This document shows positions 32,445 through 41,408 of a stretch of DNA of 64,000 nucleotides, piece by piece. The position numbers and the translations under genes were made by a program. Origin of the DNA: an uncultured Bacteroides sp. (GTDB taxonomy: Bacteria; Bacteroidota; Bacteroidia; Bacteroidales; Bacteroidaceae); assembly GCA_900544675.1 (NCBI GenBank), contig UQVZ01000021.1, positions 1-64,000 of the forward strand, given 5' to 3'. Positions within the stretch are counted from its first letter, which is position 1, and the number at the start of each line of letters is the position of its first letter. The notes below the pieces were generated by a model that saw only the letters and a program-made list of their open reading frames with translations, searched no databases and had not been told where the DNA came from.

Positions 32445-34772
32445 TTACATACGGCTCTTCTGGCTCTCTCCGGCTCCCGTCCCCTTGTACTTGCTCTTGG
32501 CAGTATTGAACTTGTAGCGGATGGTCATACTTATGCTCCGTCGTGTTTCCTGATCCATAGTCAGCAGTTGGCTGCCGCTATACAGGGTTACTTTGGCTTG
32601 GCTTGAATTGAACAGGTCGTTGGCTTGGAGGCGGAAACTCAGCCGGTCGTTGAAGAAACCTTTGTAGAGGCTTACGTTTGCATACCAGCAACCTTCGGTA
32701 ACGTAGCCGTTCTCGTTATGTCCGGACGTGTCGGCTCCCAAATTCACGTCGAGCAGAAAACCTTTCGGCAGTTGGAAGCTGTTGTTCCAGATGAAATTTA
32801 CCAGCGGGTGATTGAAGTTGGTCTGTCCGTCGGGCGTGTCCACCTTGTACCATTGCTGGAGGAATAATACTGTCCATTGAGGCGACCAGATGCCGATGGT
32901 CGGCGAAAGGGTCAGCGTGGTATAGAGCTTGTCGGAATCATAGCGGTTGTAATAGCTGAGCAGGGAAATGGTCGGGTCCTGTTCCGAATAGCTCCGGCAG
33001 AGTTGTACGATGGCATCGCTTCCGTGGATGTAACGGGTGTTGAAGTAAATCCATTTGTAAGAAGCGCTTAGGGAAACCCGATTGATGAGCGAAGGCTGCA
33101 AGAGCGGATTTCCGCCCTCGTACGTGTAACGGTTGATGTAGGTGGTGTTGCTCCGCAGCATCCAGTAGATGGGGCGGTAGATGCTTCCCGTATAGTTGAG
33201 CTGCAACTGTGCCTTGCCCACCGGAAGGGAAAGCGAAACCGACGGGAATACATTGTCGTAAGTACGGCTTTGTGCATCGATGCGCTTTCCGTCTTCAAAA
33301 TAGTCGGAGGTCAGGTGTTCGTAGCGTATCCCCGCTTGAGCTTGCAGTTTCCCGAAGTTACGGGTGTATTCGGCAAATACAGAAACATTGTTTTCCCGGA
33401 TATTGCTTTGGTCGTTCGCAAGGATTCCTTCTTCGTTCCAATAATAATTTTCCCGGTTGGTGTAGGTGTATTCGCTTCCTATCAGCAGATTCCCTTTCCA
33501 TAGCGGATGCACAGCTGTCAGTTTCACGGCATACAGCGTATTCTTGTCCCGGCTCAGGCTGGTGACGGGTTGTTCCGTCCGTGTGCCGTCTGCCGAAACG
33601 GTGGTTTCCATCGTTTCCTGCGGTGTCTTGCCTTCCATCCAAAGGCCGTCGGCGTTGAGGTCGATGTTCCAGTCGCCTGCCTGTCCGCTATAATAAGCAT
33701 TCAAGGTGTGTGCGGTATTCGTGTTTCCCTGCCAGCCGCTATTGCAACCTTGTTCGTAGAAGGCATCGTCTTGAAACACGTCCGTCTGCATCTGTAGTTG
33801 GCTGTCCAAGCGGGGAGTGCGGTCGAAATCATAACGTATGCCTATGGAATGGTTTTCGTTGAATTGGTAGTTGGCAGACAGCATGGCGGATAAGTTCTGC
33901 GAATGAATGGAATTGGTCAGCCACGAGTCTTGCTTCCAGACCTTATCGAGAAAGGTTTCTTGATAAACGCCCTTGTTGTCCTCGCTTTTTTTGTCCTTGC
34001 CGAAAAGCATGCCTGAGAGGTCGAATCCGCCTTTGCGGTAGTTGAAGTTGAACTGGTCGAGCACACTCCAGTCGTAGCGGTATTCCGTGTAGAAACGGTT
34101 GTTGAATCCGAAGCCCTCCCCTTGTGGCTTTTTTGTCCGGATGCGTATCACGGCATTTACCGTGGCATCATAGCGCGAGCCGGGATTGTTCACCACTTCT
34201 ACGCTCTTGATGTTGTCGGATGACAACTGGCTGAGTTCTGACTGGTCCCGCACCTTGCGTCCGTTGATGTAGATTTCAGGGGTACCAGCTCCGAATACGT
34301 TGACGCTTCCGTCTTTGGCAGATACGCCGGGAATCTTATTAAGCAAATCCTCTCCGGTTCCCGCTTTTTCGAGGATACTGCCTTGCACCGTTGTTACCAT
34401 CGCATCTCCTTTCAGCCGCATCTTGGGCAAGTCGGCTTTCACCACCACTTCCCCCAGCATTTGTGCGTTGGGCAGAAGTTGCAGGGTGCCCAGCTCCGCT
34501 TGTTCTACCTTATTATATAGGGTGACATAGCCGATGGAAGATACCCGGAGCAACAGATTGGGTTGCTTGACGGGCAGGGTAAATGTTCCGTCTTCACCGC
34601 TGACCATTCCCGTGACAAATGCTGAATCGGGAAGGGAGAGCAACACCACGTTGGCATACGGCATCGGTTGGTTGTTTTCGTCAATCAGTTTTCCGCTTAC
34701 GGTTTGTGCGGACAGGCAGACAGGCAAAAGGATGCCTGCCAGCACGGACAGGAATGTTCTCATCATTTTCAT
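32445..34772 (-). CDS. TonB-dependent-receptor-like outer-membrane barrel (OMP_b-brl_3 type), intact copy
   Basis: The 775-residue protein has a signal peptide (VCLSAQ) and a carboxypeptidase-regulatory-like beta-sandwich (SGKLIDENNQPMPYANVVLL). A plug domain follows (LLNKIPGVSAKDGSVNVFGAG, EIYINGRKVRD, SVEVVNNPGSRYDA), then a large barrel. This is the layout of the OMP_b-brl_3 group, related to SusC-type transporters but with no SusD partner here. The C-terminal tail after the last strand is unusual, basic and Gly-rich. Copy A of the regulator is immediately upstream. The ATG at 34772 is chosen over an upstream in-frame codon at 34811. Confidence 0.88.
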   Translation of the reverse strand: MKMMRTFLSVLAGILLPVCLSAQTVSGKLIDENNQPMPYANVVLLSLPDSAFVTGMVSGEDGTFTLPVKQPNLLLRVSSIGYVTLYNKVEQAELGTLQLLPNAQMLGEVVVKADLPKMRLKGDAMVTTVQGSILEKAGTGEDLLNKIPGVSAKDGSVNVFGAGTPEIYINGRKVRDQSELSQLSSDNIKSVEVVNNPGSRYDATVNAVIRIRTKKPQGEGFGFNNRFYTEYRYDWSVLDQFNFNYRKGGFDLSGMLFGKDKKSEDNKGVYQETFLDKVWKQDSWLTNSIHSQNLSAMLSANYQFNENHSIGIRYDFDRTPRLDSQLQMQTDVFQDDAFYEQGCNSGWQGNTNTAHTLNAYYSGQAGDWNIDLNADGLWMEGKTPQETMETTVSADGTRTEQPVTSLSRDKNTLYAVKLTAVHPLWKGNLLIGSEYTYTNRENYYWNEEGILANDQSNIRENNVSVFAEYTRNFGKLQAQAGIRYEHLTSDYFEDGKRIDAQSRTYDNVFPSVSLSLPVGKAQLQLNYTGSIYRPIYWMLRSNTTYINRYTYEGGNPLLQPSLINRVSLSASYKWIYFNTRYIHGSDAIVQLCRSYSEQDPTISLLSYYNRYDSDKLYTTLTLSPTIGIWSPQWTVLFLQQWYKVDTPDGQTNFNHPLVNFIWNNSFQLPKGFLLDVNLGADTSGHNENGYVTEGCWYANVSLYKGFFNDRLSFRLQANDLFNSSQAKVTLYSGSQLLTMDQETRRSISMTIRYKFNTAKSKYKGTGAGESQKSRM

Positions 34773-34808
34773 CTTATAATAGTTTTCAGTTTTTCTATTC
34801 CGATGCCG

Positions 34809-34858
34809 CAAAATTAGGCACTTTCCCGTTAAGACCGATGAAATGTATCTCTACATTT
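34809..34858 (-). promoter_or_regulatory. Promoter and candidate operator of the intact receptor
   Basis: On the minus strand TAATTTTG (34816-34809) is preceded 29 bases upstream by AAATGTAGAGATAC (34858-34845). The same 14-mer recurs exactly at 34937-34924, beside the regulator's stop codon. A site centred about 48 bases before the likely start suits an activator. Confidence 0.62.
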
Positions 34859-34944
34859 CATTCGGATGAAAACCTGATTATATCGTTATGAATCAGATGA
34901 TTAAAGCGGATTATCAGAAAACCGTATCTCTACATTTGCCTGTA

Positions 34945-36804
34945 TCAGCATTCTGCCAGCCATCTGTCGAGCGTCATATCTTCGGTAAGATTGTCCTTCA
35001 GCGAATCGCCCAAATGCTTCTTCAGGCGGAATTTCTTTTGTGATACCGAGGAGACGCTTACCCCGAATATCTCTGCCATCTGCGTGTTGGTGAATCGGAG
35101 CCGTATCAGTATGCACAGATGCAGTTCCTGCCCGGTCAGTGTAGGACAGATATCCTGCAGGCGGCTTACGAATTTGCCGTATGCGTTCTCGCACATTTCT
35201 TCCAAGGCTTTCCATTCTTCATCGTTCAGCGTGCGGGTTTTCTTTTTCAGCTCCTTCACCAGCCTGTGGTTGTCCGTCACATAGTCGGCCAGCCTACGTT
35301 CTCTTTGTTTCAGTTGCAGGTTCTCTTCCGAGAGGTTGCGGAACTTCTCCGTCTCCCTGCGTATATTGTCCAGCCTGGAGGTATATTCGGCGATATGCCG
35401 CTGCAGGGTGCCAATCTTTTCGGAAAGCCTGCCGTTCTCCGTCTGCAGGCTGTCTATCTGCTCACGGTAGGCATGTATCTCCTCCGCATTTTCTTCCTGC
35501 CCCGAAAGTTGCTCCTTCAGTTCCTCCATGTAGCGGTTGTTCTGCATGAGCCTTGTCTCGTATTCGTGCAGTTGAAGCATGTATTCCTGCAGCTGTTCCG
35601 ACTGTTTGCGGATGGTGGTTTCCTTTCTCACAAGCCGTTTCTGATAGAGGTAAGCTACGACAGCTATAACCACTATCAGGCATATTGTGATGATGAACAT
35701 CATACGCTGTGCATCCGCCTTCTCCAGCTTCAGACGCTGTTGCTCGGTGATGAGTTTCTGGTGGTCGTACTTCTCCTTGTAGGCGATGATTTCCTTGCCT
35801 TTATCTAAGGACATAACAGAGTCGGTATAGAAAAGAAGTGAATCGCAATAGGTTTTCAGGAATTTACGGTATTTGGGAGTATCCCCCAATTTATATAGAA
35901 TTCTATATGCATCTTTTTTTGTATAAACATTATCCGTATTTAATAATGCCTTATTCAAATAATAATAAGCAGAATCATATTGGTTCAAACGGAAATAATT
36001 TGTTCCCACTAAAAGCAACGGATAGAATTTTTTAGGAAATGATTTCACCAAATCCTGGGATTTTTGTGCTTCACCGCTATTAGTATATACCAAAGCTAAT
36101 TCTGACTGTATTTGGTAATAGTAACCAGTAGAGCCAAACTCCAATGCTATTTCACTGCATTTCTGATAGATTTCTATAGCCTTAGGCAATTCATCAGCAA
36201 TACAATGGCATCTGGCTAAAAATTTTAAAGAAGCCATTTGATAACGCTTGTTGGAATCCTTTACGGCATAATCATAAGCCCTAGTGCAGGCATCCAATGC
36301 ATAATCTGCCAGGCTACGAAAAAGATAAAGATCACCTAAAGATGACATTATCAGAAATCCGGTCTTATAATCATCCGTTTTTTCCACCTCTGTTTTACCT
36401 TCCAGATAATACTGTATGGCTTCCTCTATATTACCAAGTTCGTAGTTTATGTTTCCCATATAAAGTGCAGACATCGCCTTTCTACGGGCATTATTGGTAG
36501 ACTTGTAATAATCGTATGCTATCCTCACAAGGGAATCAGAAGGGATTTTCATCACCTGTTTGTACTGTGCCTGTGTCACAAGCAGACACCACAGCGCATG
36601 GTTCTCCTTATCCCTGCGTGCTGATGGCATCGGCATGGTCTCCAATATGTGCAGGGCACTGTCGGGATGGTCGAACATTACGGATTCAGCATGAACCAGT
36701 TCAGGAAGCGGTGTTCTCTCCTTCCCGCCTCCGCTGCATTGGATATTCAATAGGGCTGTACAAGCAATCAGAATGTACAGTATATAGTGGGTTATCTTTC
36801 TCAT
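34945..36804 (-). CDS. Membrane-anchored TPR / coiled-coil / HTH regulator, copy A
   Basis: The 619-residue protein has the same plan as copy B: an N-terminal hydrophobic segment ending LLNIQC, TPR-like helices, a membrane helix at about 368-389, a coiled coil, and a C-terminal HTH (LTGQELHLCILIRLRFTNTQMAEIFGVSVSSVSQKKFRLKKHL). Residues 1-100 and about 330-460 are nearly identical to copy B, while the sensor region between differs at many positions. The receptor gene downstream is its likely target. It starts 16 bases after the VanZ-like gene, so it may share that transcript. Confidence 0.85.
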   Translation of the reverse strand: MRKITHYILYILIACTALLNIQCSGGGKERTPLPELVHAESVMFDHPDSALHILETMPMPSARRDKENHALWCLLVTQAQYKQVMKIPSDSLVRIAYDYYKSTNNARRKAMSALYMGNINYELGNIEEAIQYYLEGKTEVEKTDDYKTGFLIMSSLGDLYLFRSLADYALDACTRAYDYAVKDSNKRYQMASLKFLARCHCIADELPKAIEIYQKCSEIALEFGSTGYYYQIQSELALVYTNSGEAQKSQDLVKSFPKKFYPLLLVGTNYFRLNQYDSAYYYLNKALLNTDNVYTKKDAYRILYKLGDTPKYRKFLKTYCDSLLFYTDSVMSLDKGKEIIAYKEKYDHQKLITEQQRLKLEKADAQRMMFIITICLIVVIAVVAYLYQKRLVRKETTIRKQSEQLQEYMLQLHEYETRLMQNNRYMEELKEQLSGQEENAEEIHAYREQIDSLQTENGRLSEKIGTLQRHIAEYTSRLDNIRRETEKFRNLSEENLQLKQRERRLADYVTDNHRLVKELKKKTRTLNDEEWKALEEMCENAYGKFVSRLQDICPTLTGQELHLCILIRLRFTNTQMAEIFGVSVSSVSQKKFRLKKHLGDSLKDNLTEDMTLDRWLAEC

Positions 36805-36820
36805 TATTGGTGGGGTTTAT

Positions 36821-37204
36821 CTACCTTTTCAGGAAAGGATGGGTAACATACCGGCTGAACAGGCAGCCTAACACGACCCCGGTGCAGTTGGCGGCAAAGT
36901 CGAGCCAGTCGCCGCTGCGGTTGGGCGTGCAGGTGGCTTGCAGTATTTCGATAATGCCGCTCATCAGGACGGGCAACGCGATGCCGATAAGGGCAATGTG
37001 CCGCCAACGGATACCGGTGTTGCGGCGCAGGTATTCGAACCAGATGACCACGGTCAGCCCGCCGTACATACAGATATGCACCACTTTATCGAAGTTGGGA
37101 ATTTCTCCCATATCGGTTTTCGGCGGAGTGAAAAAAGACAGGTAACAGATGGCGAGTATGACGATGACGGATAACGGATAATGTTTCATATTGAATTTAT
37201 TCAT
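36821..37204 (-). CDS. VanZ-like family membrane protein
   Basis: The 127-residue protein has about four membrane helices. It shows the VanZ-like pattern FDKVVHICMYGGLTVVIWFE, then IEILQATCTPNRSGDWLDFAANCTGVVLG. VanZ itself gives low-level teicoplanin resistance, but most VanZ-like proteins have no known role. The start is the ATG giving MNKFNMKHYPLS; the frame runs 11 codons further upstream. Confidence 0.85.
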   Translation of the reverse strand: MNKFNMKHYPLSVIVILAICYLSFFTPPKTDMGEIPNFDKVVHICMYGGLTVVIWFEYLRRNTGIRWRHIALIGIALPVLMSGIIEILQATCTPNRSGDWLDFAANCTGVVLGCLFSRYVTHPFLKR

Positions 37205-37281
37205 ATTTCCGGCGAAAATACAAACTTTTTTGTACATTTGCCGAATAAAAGCTTTAAAATGTAAACAGAAAGGAAGATTTT

Positions 37282-38649
37282 ATGCAAAATAGTGAACGCG
37301 TTAGCTTTGCAAGCAAGGTAGGAGCCATTCTGGCAGCGGCAGGCTCGGCGGTAGGGCTGGGCAATGTCTGGCGTTTCCCTTACGAGACGGGAAACCACGG
37401 GGGCGCCGCTTTTATTCTTATTTACCTGGGATGTGTGTTTCTCTTCGGGTTGCCTATCATGATGGCCGAGTTTACCATCGGACGACGTGCCAAGGCAAGT
37501 ACGGGCGAGGCTTTCAAGAAGCTGGCTCCGGGCACTCCGTGGAAATACGTAGGCTATATGGGTGTGCTTACGGGCTTCCTTATCTTAGGCTATTACTCGG
37601 TGGTGTCGGGCTGGACACTGGAATACATTTTCCAGGCAATGACGGGAAACTTGGTCGGGAAATCGGCCGATGAATTTGTGTCGATGTTTCAGGAGTTCTC
37701 GCAAAACCCGTGGCGTCCGCTTGTCTGGCTGGCGGTGTTTGTGGCCATGACGCACATCATTATCGTGAAAGGTGTGCAGGGAGGCATCGAGAAGGCTTCG
37801 AAAATCATGATGCCGATGCTGTTCATCATTATTGTGCTGCTGGCTATATGCGCCGTGATGCTTCCGGGTGCGCTGAAAGGCTTGGAGTTCCTGCTCAAGC
37901 CGGACTTCAGCAAAATCACTTCGGACGCTATCTTGGGGGCAATGGGGCAGGCTTTCTTTTCGCTCAGCCTGGGAATGGGCTGTCTGTCGACGTATGCCTC
38001 TTACTTCAGCCGTGATACCCGCCTGGGTTATACGGCGATGAGCGTGTGCGTCATCGGCACATGTATCTCGATACTTTCGGGTTTCATTATCTTTCCGGCT
38101 GCGTTCTCGGTCGGCATCCAGCCCGATGCGGGTCCTTCACTTATCTTTATTACCTTGCCTAATGTGTTTCAGCAGGCATTCGGCGCGGTGCCGCTTTTGG
38201 CTAGTGTGAGCGCGGTATTGTTTTACATCCTGCTGGCATTGGCTGCACTTACTTCCACCATTTCGCTTCACGAAGTCCCTACCGCTTTCCTGCACGAGAA
38301 GTTCGGCTTTACGCGCAGCCGTGCGGCATGGCTGGTGACGATAGGCAGCTTTCTGATAGGTGTCGTCTCGTCGTTGGCATTGGGCGACTGGAGCCATGTG
38401 CGGATAGCGGGACTGAATATGTTTGATGCCATCGATTTCCTGACGGCGAAGATTATGCTGCCTGTGGGCGGACTGTTTGTCTCTCTCTTTGTGTCGTGGA
38501 AACTGGAACGCAAGGTGGTGCGCGACGAGGTGACCAACTGGGGTTCGCTCCGTGCGCCTTACTATCCGTTGCTCATCTTTATCCTGCGTTACATTACGCC
38601 TGTAGGCATCCTGCTGGTTTTCATCAACGAACTGGGCTGGTTAGGCTGA
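37282..38649 (+). CDS. Sodium:neurotransmitter symporter (NSS/SNF) family transporter
   Basis: The 455-residue protein has about eleven membrane helices, fewer than eukaryotic members, as is usual in bacteria. The sodium-site motif GNVWRFPY lies in helix 1 and the second site motif FFSLSLGMGCLSTYASY in helix 6. It should import an amino acid with sodium; which one is not evident. The HHH protein gene begins seven bases after its stop. Confidence 0.93.
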   Translation: MQNSERVSFASKVGAILAAAGSAVGLGNVWRFPYETGNHGGAAFILIYLGCVFLFGLPIMMAEFTIGRRAKASTGEAFKKLAPGTPWKYVGYMGVLTGFLILGYYSVVSGWTLEYIFQAMTGNLVGKSADEFVSMFQEFSQNPWRPLVWLAVFVAMTHIIIVKGVQGGIEKASKIMMPMLFIIIVLLAICAVMLPGALKGLEFLLKPDFSKITSDAILGAMGQAFFSLSLGMGCLSTYASYFSRDTRLGYTAMSVCVIGTCISILSGFIIFPAAFSVGIQPDAGPSLIFITLPNVFQQAFGAVPLLASVSAVLFYILLALAALTSTISLHEVPTAFLHEKFGFTRSRAAWLVTIGSFLIGVVSSLALGDWSHVRIAGLNMFDAIDFLTAKIMLPVGGLFVSLFVSWKLERKVVRDEVTNWGSLRAPYYPLLIFILRYITPVGILLVFINELGWLG

Positions 38650-38656
38650 GCGCGGA

Positions 38657-39583
38657 ATGTGGAAAGACTTCTTTTATTTCACCAAGTCCGAGCGGCGTGC
38701 CGTGCTGGTCTTGCTGGCGGTACTGGCAGTGCTCTCGGGCGGAAACCTGTGGCTGAGGCAGAGACAGGCGCACGAAGCGGCTCCCCTTCAGGCTTCGGAG
38801 GGCAGCCGTATCGACTCGTTCATCGCGAGTATTCATGAGAAGGAGCGTCTGCCGCGGCGCACCCGTCGGGTCGCTTCGGCGTCTGTTCCCGTCGTCTTAC
38901 AGACTTTCGACCCGAATACAGTCGATTCGGCAACGTTGCGCAGTCTGGGCCTGTCGGCTTTCATTGCAGGCAATGTGTTGAAATATCGGGCAAAAGGAGG
39001 TGTCTTCCGCACCCCCGAATCTTTTTCACGCCTGTATGGCTTGACTTCGGAGCAATACGAGACCTTGCGTCCTTATATCCGTATTGGCGAGAGTTATCGG
39101 ATACGCGAGGAACGGGATACATTGGCACACCGGCAGACCGCTTTCCGCCGGGATACCGTTACACCTTATATTATTATAGAGAAATATCCGGAAGGAACGG
39201 TGATAGACCTGAATAAAGCGGACACGGCCATGCTGAAGCGCGTGCCCGGCATAGGGAGCGGACTGGCACGGATGATAGTTGCCTACCGCCGTCGCTTGGG
39301 CGGGTTTTACACCGTAGAGCAGTTGCAGGAGATACCTTATGTAGACGCTTCCGTCAATAGCTGGTTTCGGATAGATACGCTATCCCTCCGCAAGCTGGAA
39401 GTGAACCGTGCCGGCCTCGACCGCTTGCGTGCGCATCCGTATATGAATTTCTATAAGGCGAAAGCCATTGTCGAATACCGCCGCAAGCGCGGCAAGCTGA
39501 AAGGCATTGCCCAGCTTGCCCTGTTTGAGGCATTCAGCGAAGCGGACCTGAAACGGCTCGCGCCTTATCTGTCGTTCGAGTGA
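38657..39583 (+). CDS. Helix-hairpin-helix DNA-binding protein, ComEA-like
   Basis: The 308-residue protein has an N-terminal membrane helix (RRAVLVLLAVLAVLSGG), a linker and three helix-hairpin-helix regions. The clearest is IDLNKADTAMLKRVPGIGSGLARMIVAYRRRLGGF, which is the ComEA pattern. In competent bacteria ComEA binds incoming DNA at the membrane; in Bacteroidales the role is untested. It is tightly linked to the transporter gene. Confidence 0.85.
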   Translation: MWKDFFYFTKSERRAVLVLLAVLAVLSGGNLWLRQRQAHEAAPLQASEGSRIDSFIASIHEKERLPRRTRRVASASVPVVLQTFDPNTVDSATLRSLGLSAFIAGNVLKYRAKGGVFRTPESFSRLYGLTSEQYETLRPYIRIGESYRIREERDTLAHRQTAFRRDTVTPYIIIEKYPEGTVIDLNKADTAMLKRVPGIGSGLARMIVAYRRRLGGFYTVEQLQEIPYVDASVNSWFRIDTLSLRKLEVNRAGLDRLRAHPYMNFYKAKAIVEYRRKRGKLKGIAQLALFEAFSEADLKRLAPYLSFE

Positions 39584-39863
39584 AAACCATTAATTAAATG
39601 AAGAATTAAGAATGAAGAATCCGTGCTAATCTGCGTTTAAAAATTATATTGAACGCAGAGACGCGGAGACGCAAAGTTTTTTATTTTTTTGAGAAAGCAA
39701 AGCGCACGGAGAGAATGAATAATTAAAAATGAATAGTTAATAACGGATGATTCTTCGTTCTTCATTCTTCTAATTAATCTGCGTAAATTTGCGCTAATCT
39801 GCGTTTCAAAAAGTAAACATCAACTGATTCTTCATTCTTAATTCTTCATTCTTCATTCTTCAT
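39584..39863. repeat. Dispersed repeat cluster between convergent genes
   Basis: The gap holds ATGAAGAATTAAGAATGAAGAA (39600 region) and its complement near 39822-39866, AATCTGCGTTT-type words, an ACGCAGAGACGCGGAGACGC element (39654-39673), and a stretch at 39714-39765 nearly identical to 63499-63545. No gene is present. Confidence 0.75.
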
Positions 39864-41267
39864 TTAATTGTATTGTGCCGCTTCGGCAATGCGGGCGGGA
39901 ATCTCGATGTTGTCCATCCGTCCTTGGAAACGGTCGGCTCCGGCACCGATGGCAAATACGGGGACATAGCCTGCCGAGTGTCCTCCGCTGACCCATCCTA
40001 CCATCGCTATTTCATTGATTATCCGCACGGCTTCGGCAGCCAAAGGTTCGTCTTGCGCATATTCGCTTTTCTCCATTTCCACTTCCTTGCCTGTAAAGGT
40101 GCGGCGATAGGTTTCCTCCAGGCGTCGGGTCTGTTCTTCGCTCAGTGTAAGCTCTTCCCAAAAGCCGAAGTTATCGGCAAGTGCTTGGCGGGCTTGCTCC
40201 CATGTCACACGGTTATTCGTCTGGCGGCGCAGGTCGTTCAGTATGGAAGTGAACGCCGTTTCGCTAACCCGCTGGTATTGCAAGGCTTGCAGGTTGAGGG
40301 CATATTCCCCCGTTCCTAGTACCAGTCCGCCTGTCTCGTGGTCGGCACTGATGACAATCAGGGTCTCGTCGGGATGGTTCTCGTAGAACTGTAATGCCTG
40401 GCGGATGGCTTCATTCAGGTCGGCTACTTCGCGGAAAGCCGTGGCCGCATCGTTGCTGTGGCAAGCCCAGTCGATTTTTCCGCCTTCTACCATCAGGAAA
40501 AATCCTTTGCTCAGGTCTTTCGAAAGAAACTGAATGGCAGCACGGGTGATGTCGCTCAGGCAAAGATCGCCTTCCTTGCTGTCGATGGCGTAGGGGATAG
40601 CATCGCGGTAAGCCTTCGAAGCCTCTTCGGTCTGTAGCAGAATCAGCTTGTCCGCCTGGTTACTCTTAGCCGTGAAGTCATCGTATCCGCGGGCAATTGT
40701 GTAACCGTTCTGACGGGCAAGCGTATAAAGGCTTTCCGACTGGCCGTGATTATCGGGGTCAAGAAAATCGGAGCCTGCATAAAAATCGAAGCCTGCCAGG
40801 AACAGGTCTTTCCCTATCTGGTAATAATTCTTCCGACTGGGATTGTGGGCATAGAAGGCAGCCGGTGTGGCGTGGTCGATGCTTACGCTGGTGGCAATGC
40901 CCACGCGGCAACCTTTTTCTTTCGCCCGCATGGCGATGCTGGCAATGGGAGTCTGCTGGTCTTTCTCCATACCGATGACACCGTTTTTGGTCTTTGTGCC
41001 CGTAGCAAGCGCAGTGCCTCCGGCAGCCGAGTCGGTCACTCCGTTGGTAGCCGAATAGGTGGAGCTGGTTGTCGCATAAGGAAATTCGGCAAAGTTGAGC
41101 GGGACAATTCCGATTTTGCCGTCCAGTTCGCCGAGGTAAAGCTCGGTGCCTTGCACTTGGTTGACACCCATGCCGTCGCCGATGAAGAAGAATACATATT
41201 TCGCCTCTTGCGCATAGGCGCACACGGCAATCAGGGTACACAGGATAAGGAATGAAATCTTTTTCAT
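39864..41267 (-). CDS. Alkaline phosphatase
   Basis: The 467-residue secreted enzyme (signal peptide ending AYAQ) releases phosphate from phosphomonoesters using two zinc ions and a magnesium. It has the metal site FFIGDGMG, the nucleophile serine in VTDSAAGGTALATG, SADHETGGL and a late GGHSAGYVPVFA. The start is the ATG giving MKKISFLIL; the frame runs 24 codons further. TACCTTTG (41305-41298, minus) is its -7 box. Confidence 0.93.
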   Translation of the reverse strand: MKKISFLILCTLIAVCAYAQEAKYVFFFIGDGMGVNQVQGTELYLGELDGKIGIVPLNFAEFPYATTSSTYSATNGVTDSAAGGTALATGTKTKNGVIGMEKDQQTPIASIAMRAKEKGCRVGIATSVSIDHATPAAFYAHNPSRKNYYQIGKDLFLAGFDFYAGSDFLDPDNHGQSESLYTLARQNGYTIARGYDDFTAKSNQADKLILLQTEEASKAYRDAIPYAIDSKEGDLCLSDITRAAIQFLSKDLSKGFFLMVEGGKIDWACHSNDAATAFREVADLNEAIRQALQFYENHPDETLIVISADHETGGLVLGTGEYALNLQALQYQRVSETAFTSILNDLRRQTNNRVTWEQARQALADNFGFWEELTLSEEQTRRLEETYRRTFTGKEVEMEKSEYAQDEPLAAEAVRIINEIAMVGWVSGGHSAGYVPVFAIGAGADRFQGRMDNIEIPARIAEAAQYN

Positions 41268-41408
41268 GTTGCTGTTAAATTGGTTAATATCTTCTGGCAA
41301 AGGTAAGCAAAATAAGGAAACGGCGAAATTTTCGGGCATAAAACCTGCGGTGAAGTGTACAGAAGGCTGCTTCTTGCGTTTAATAAATTGTATTAAAAAT
41401 ATTCTTAT

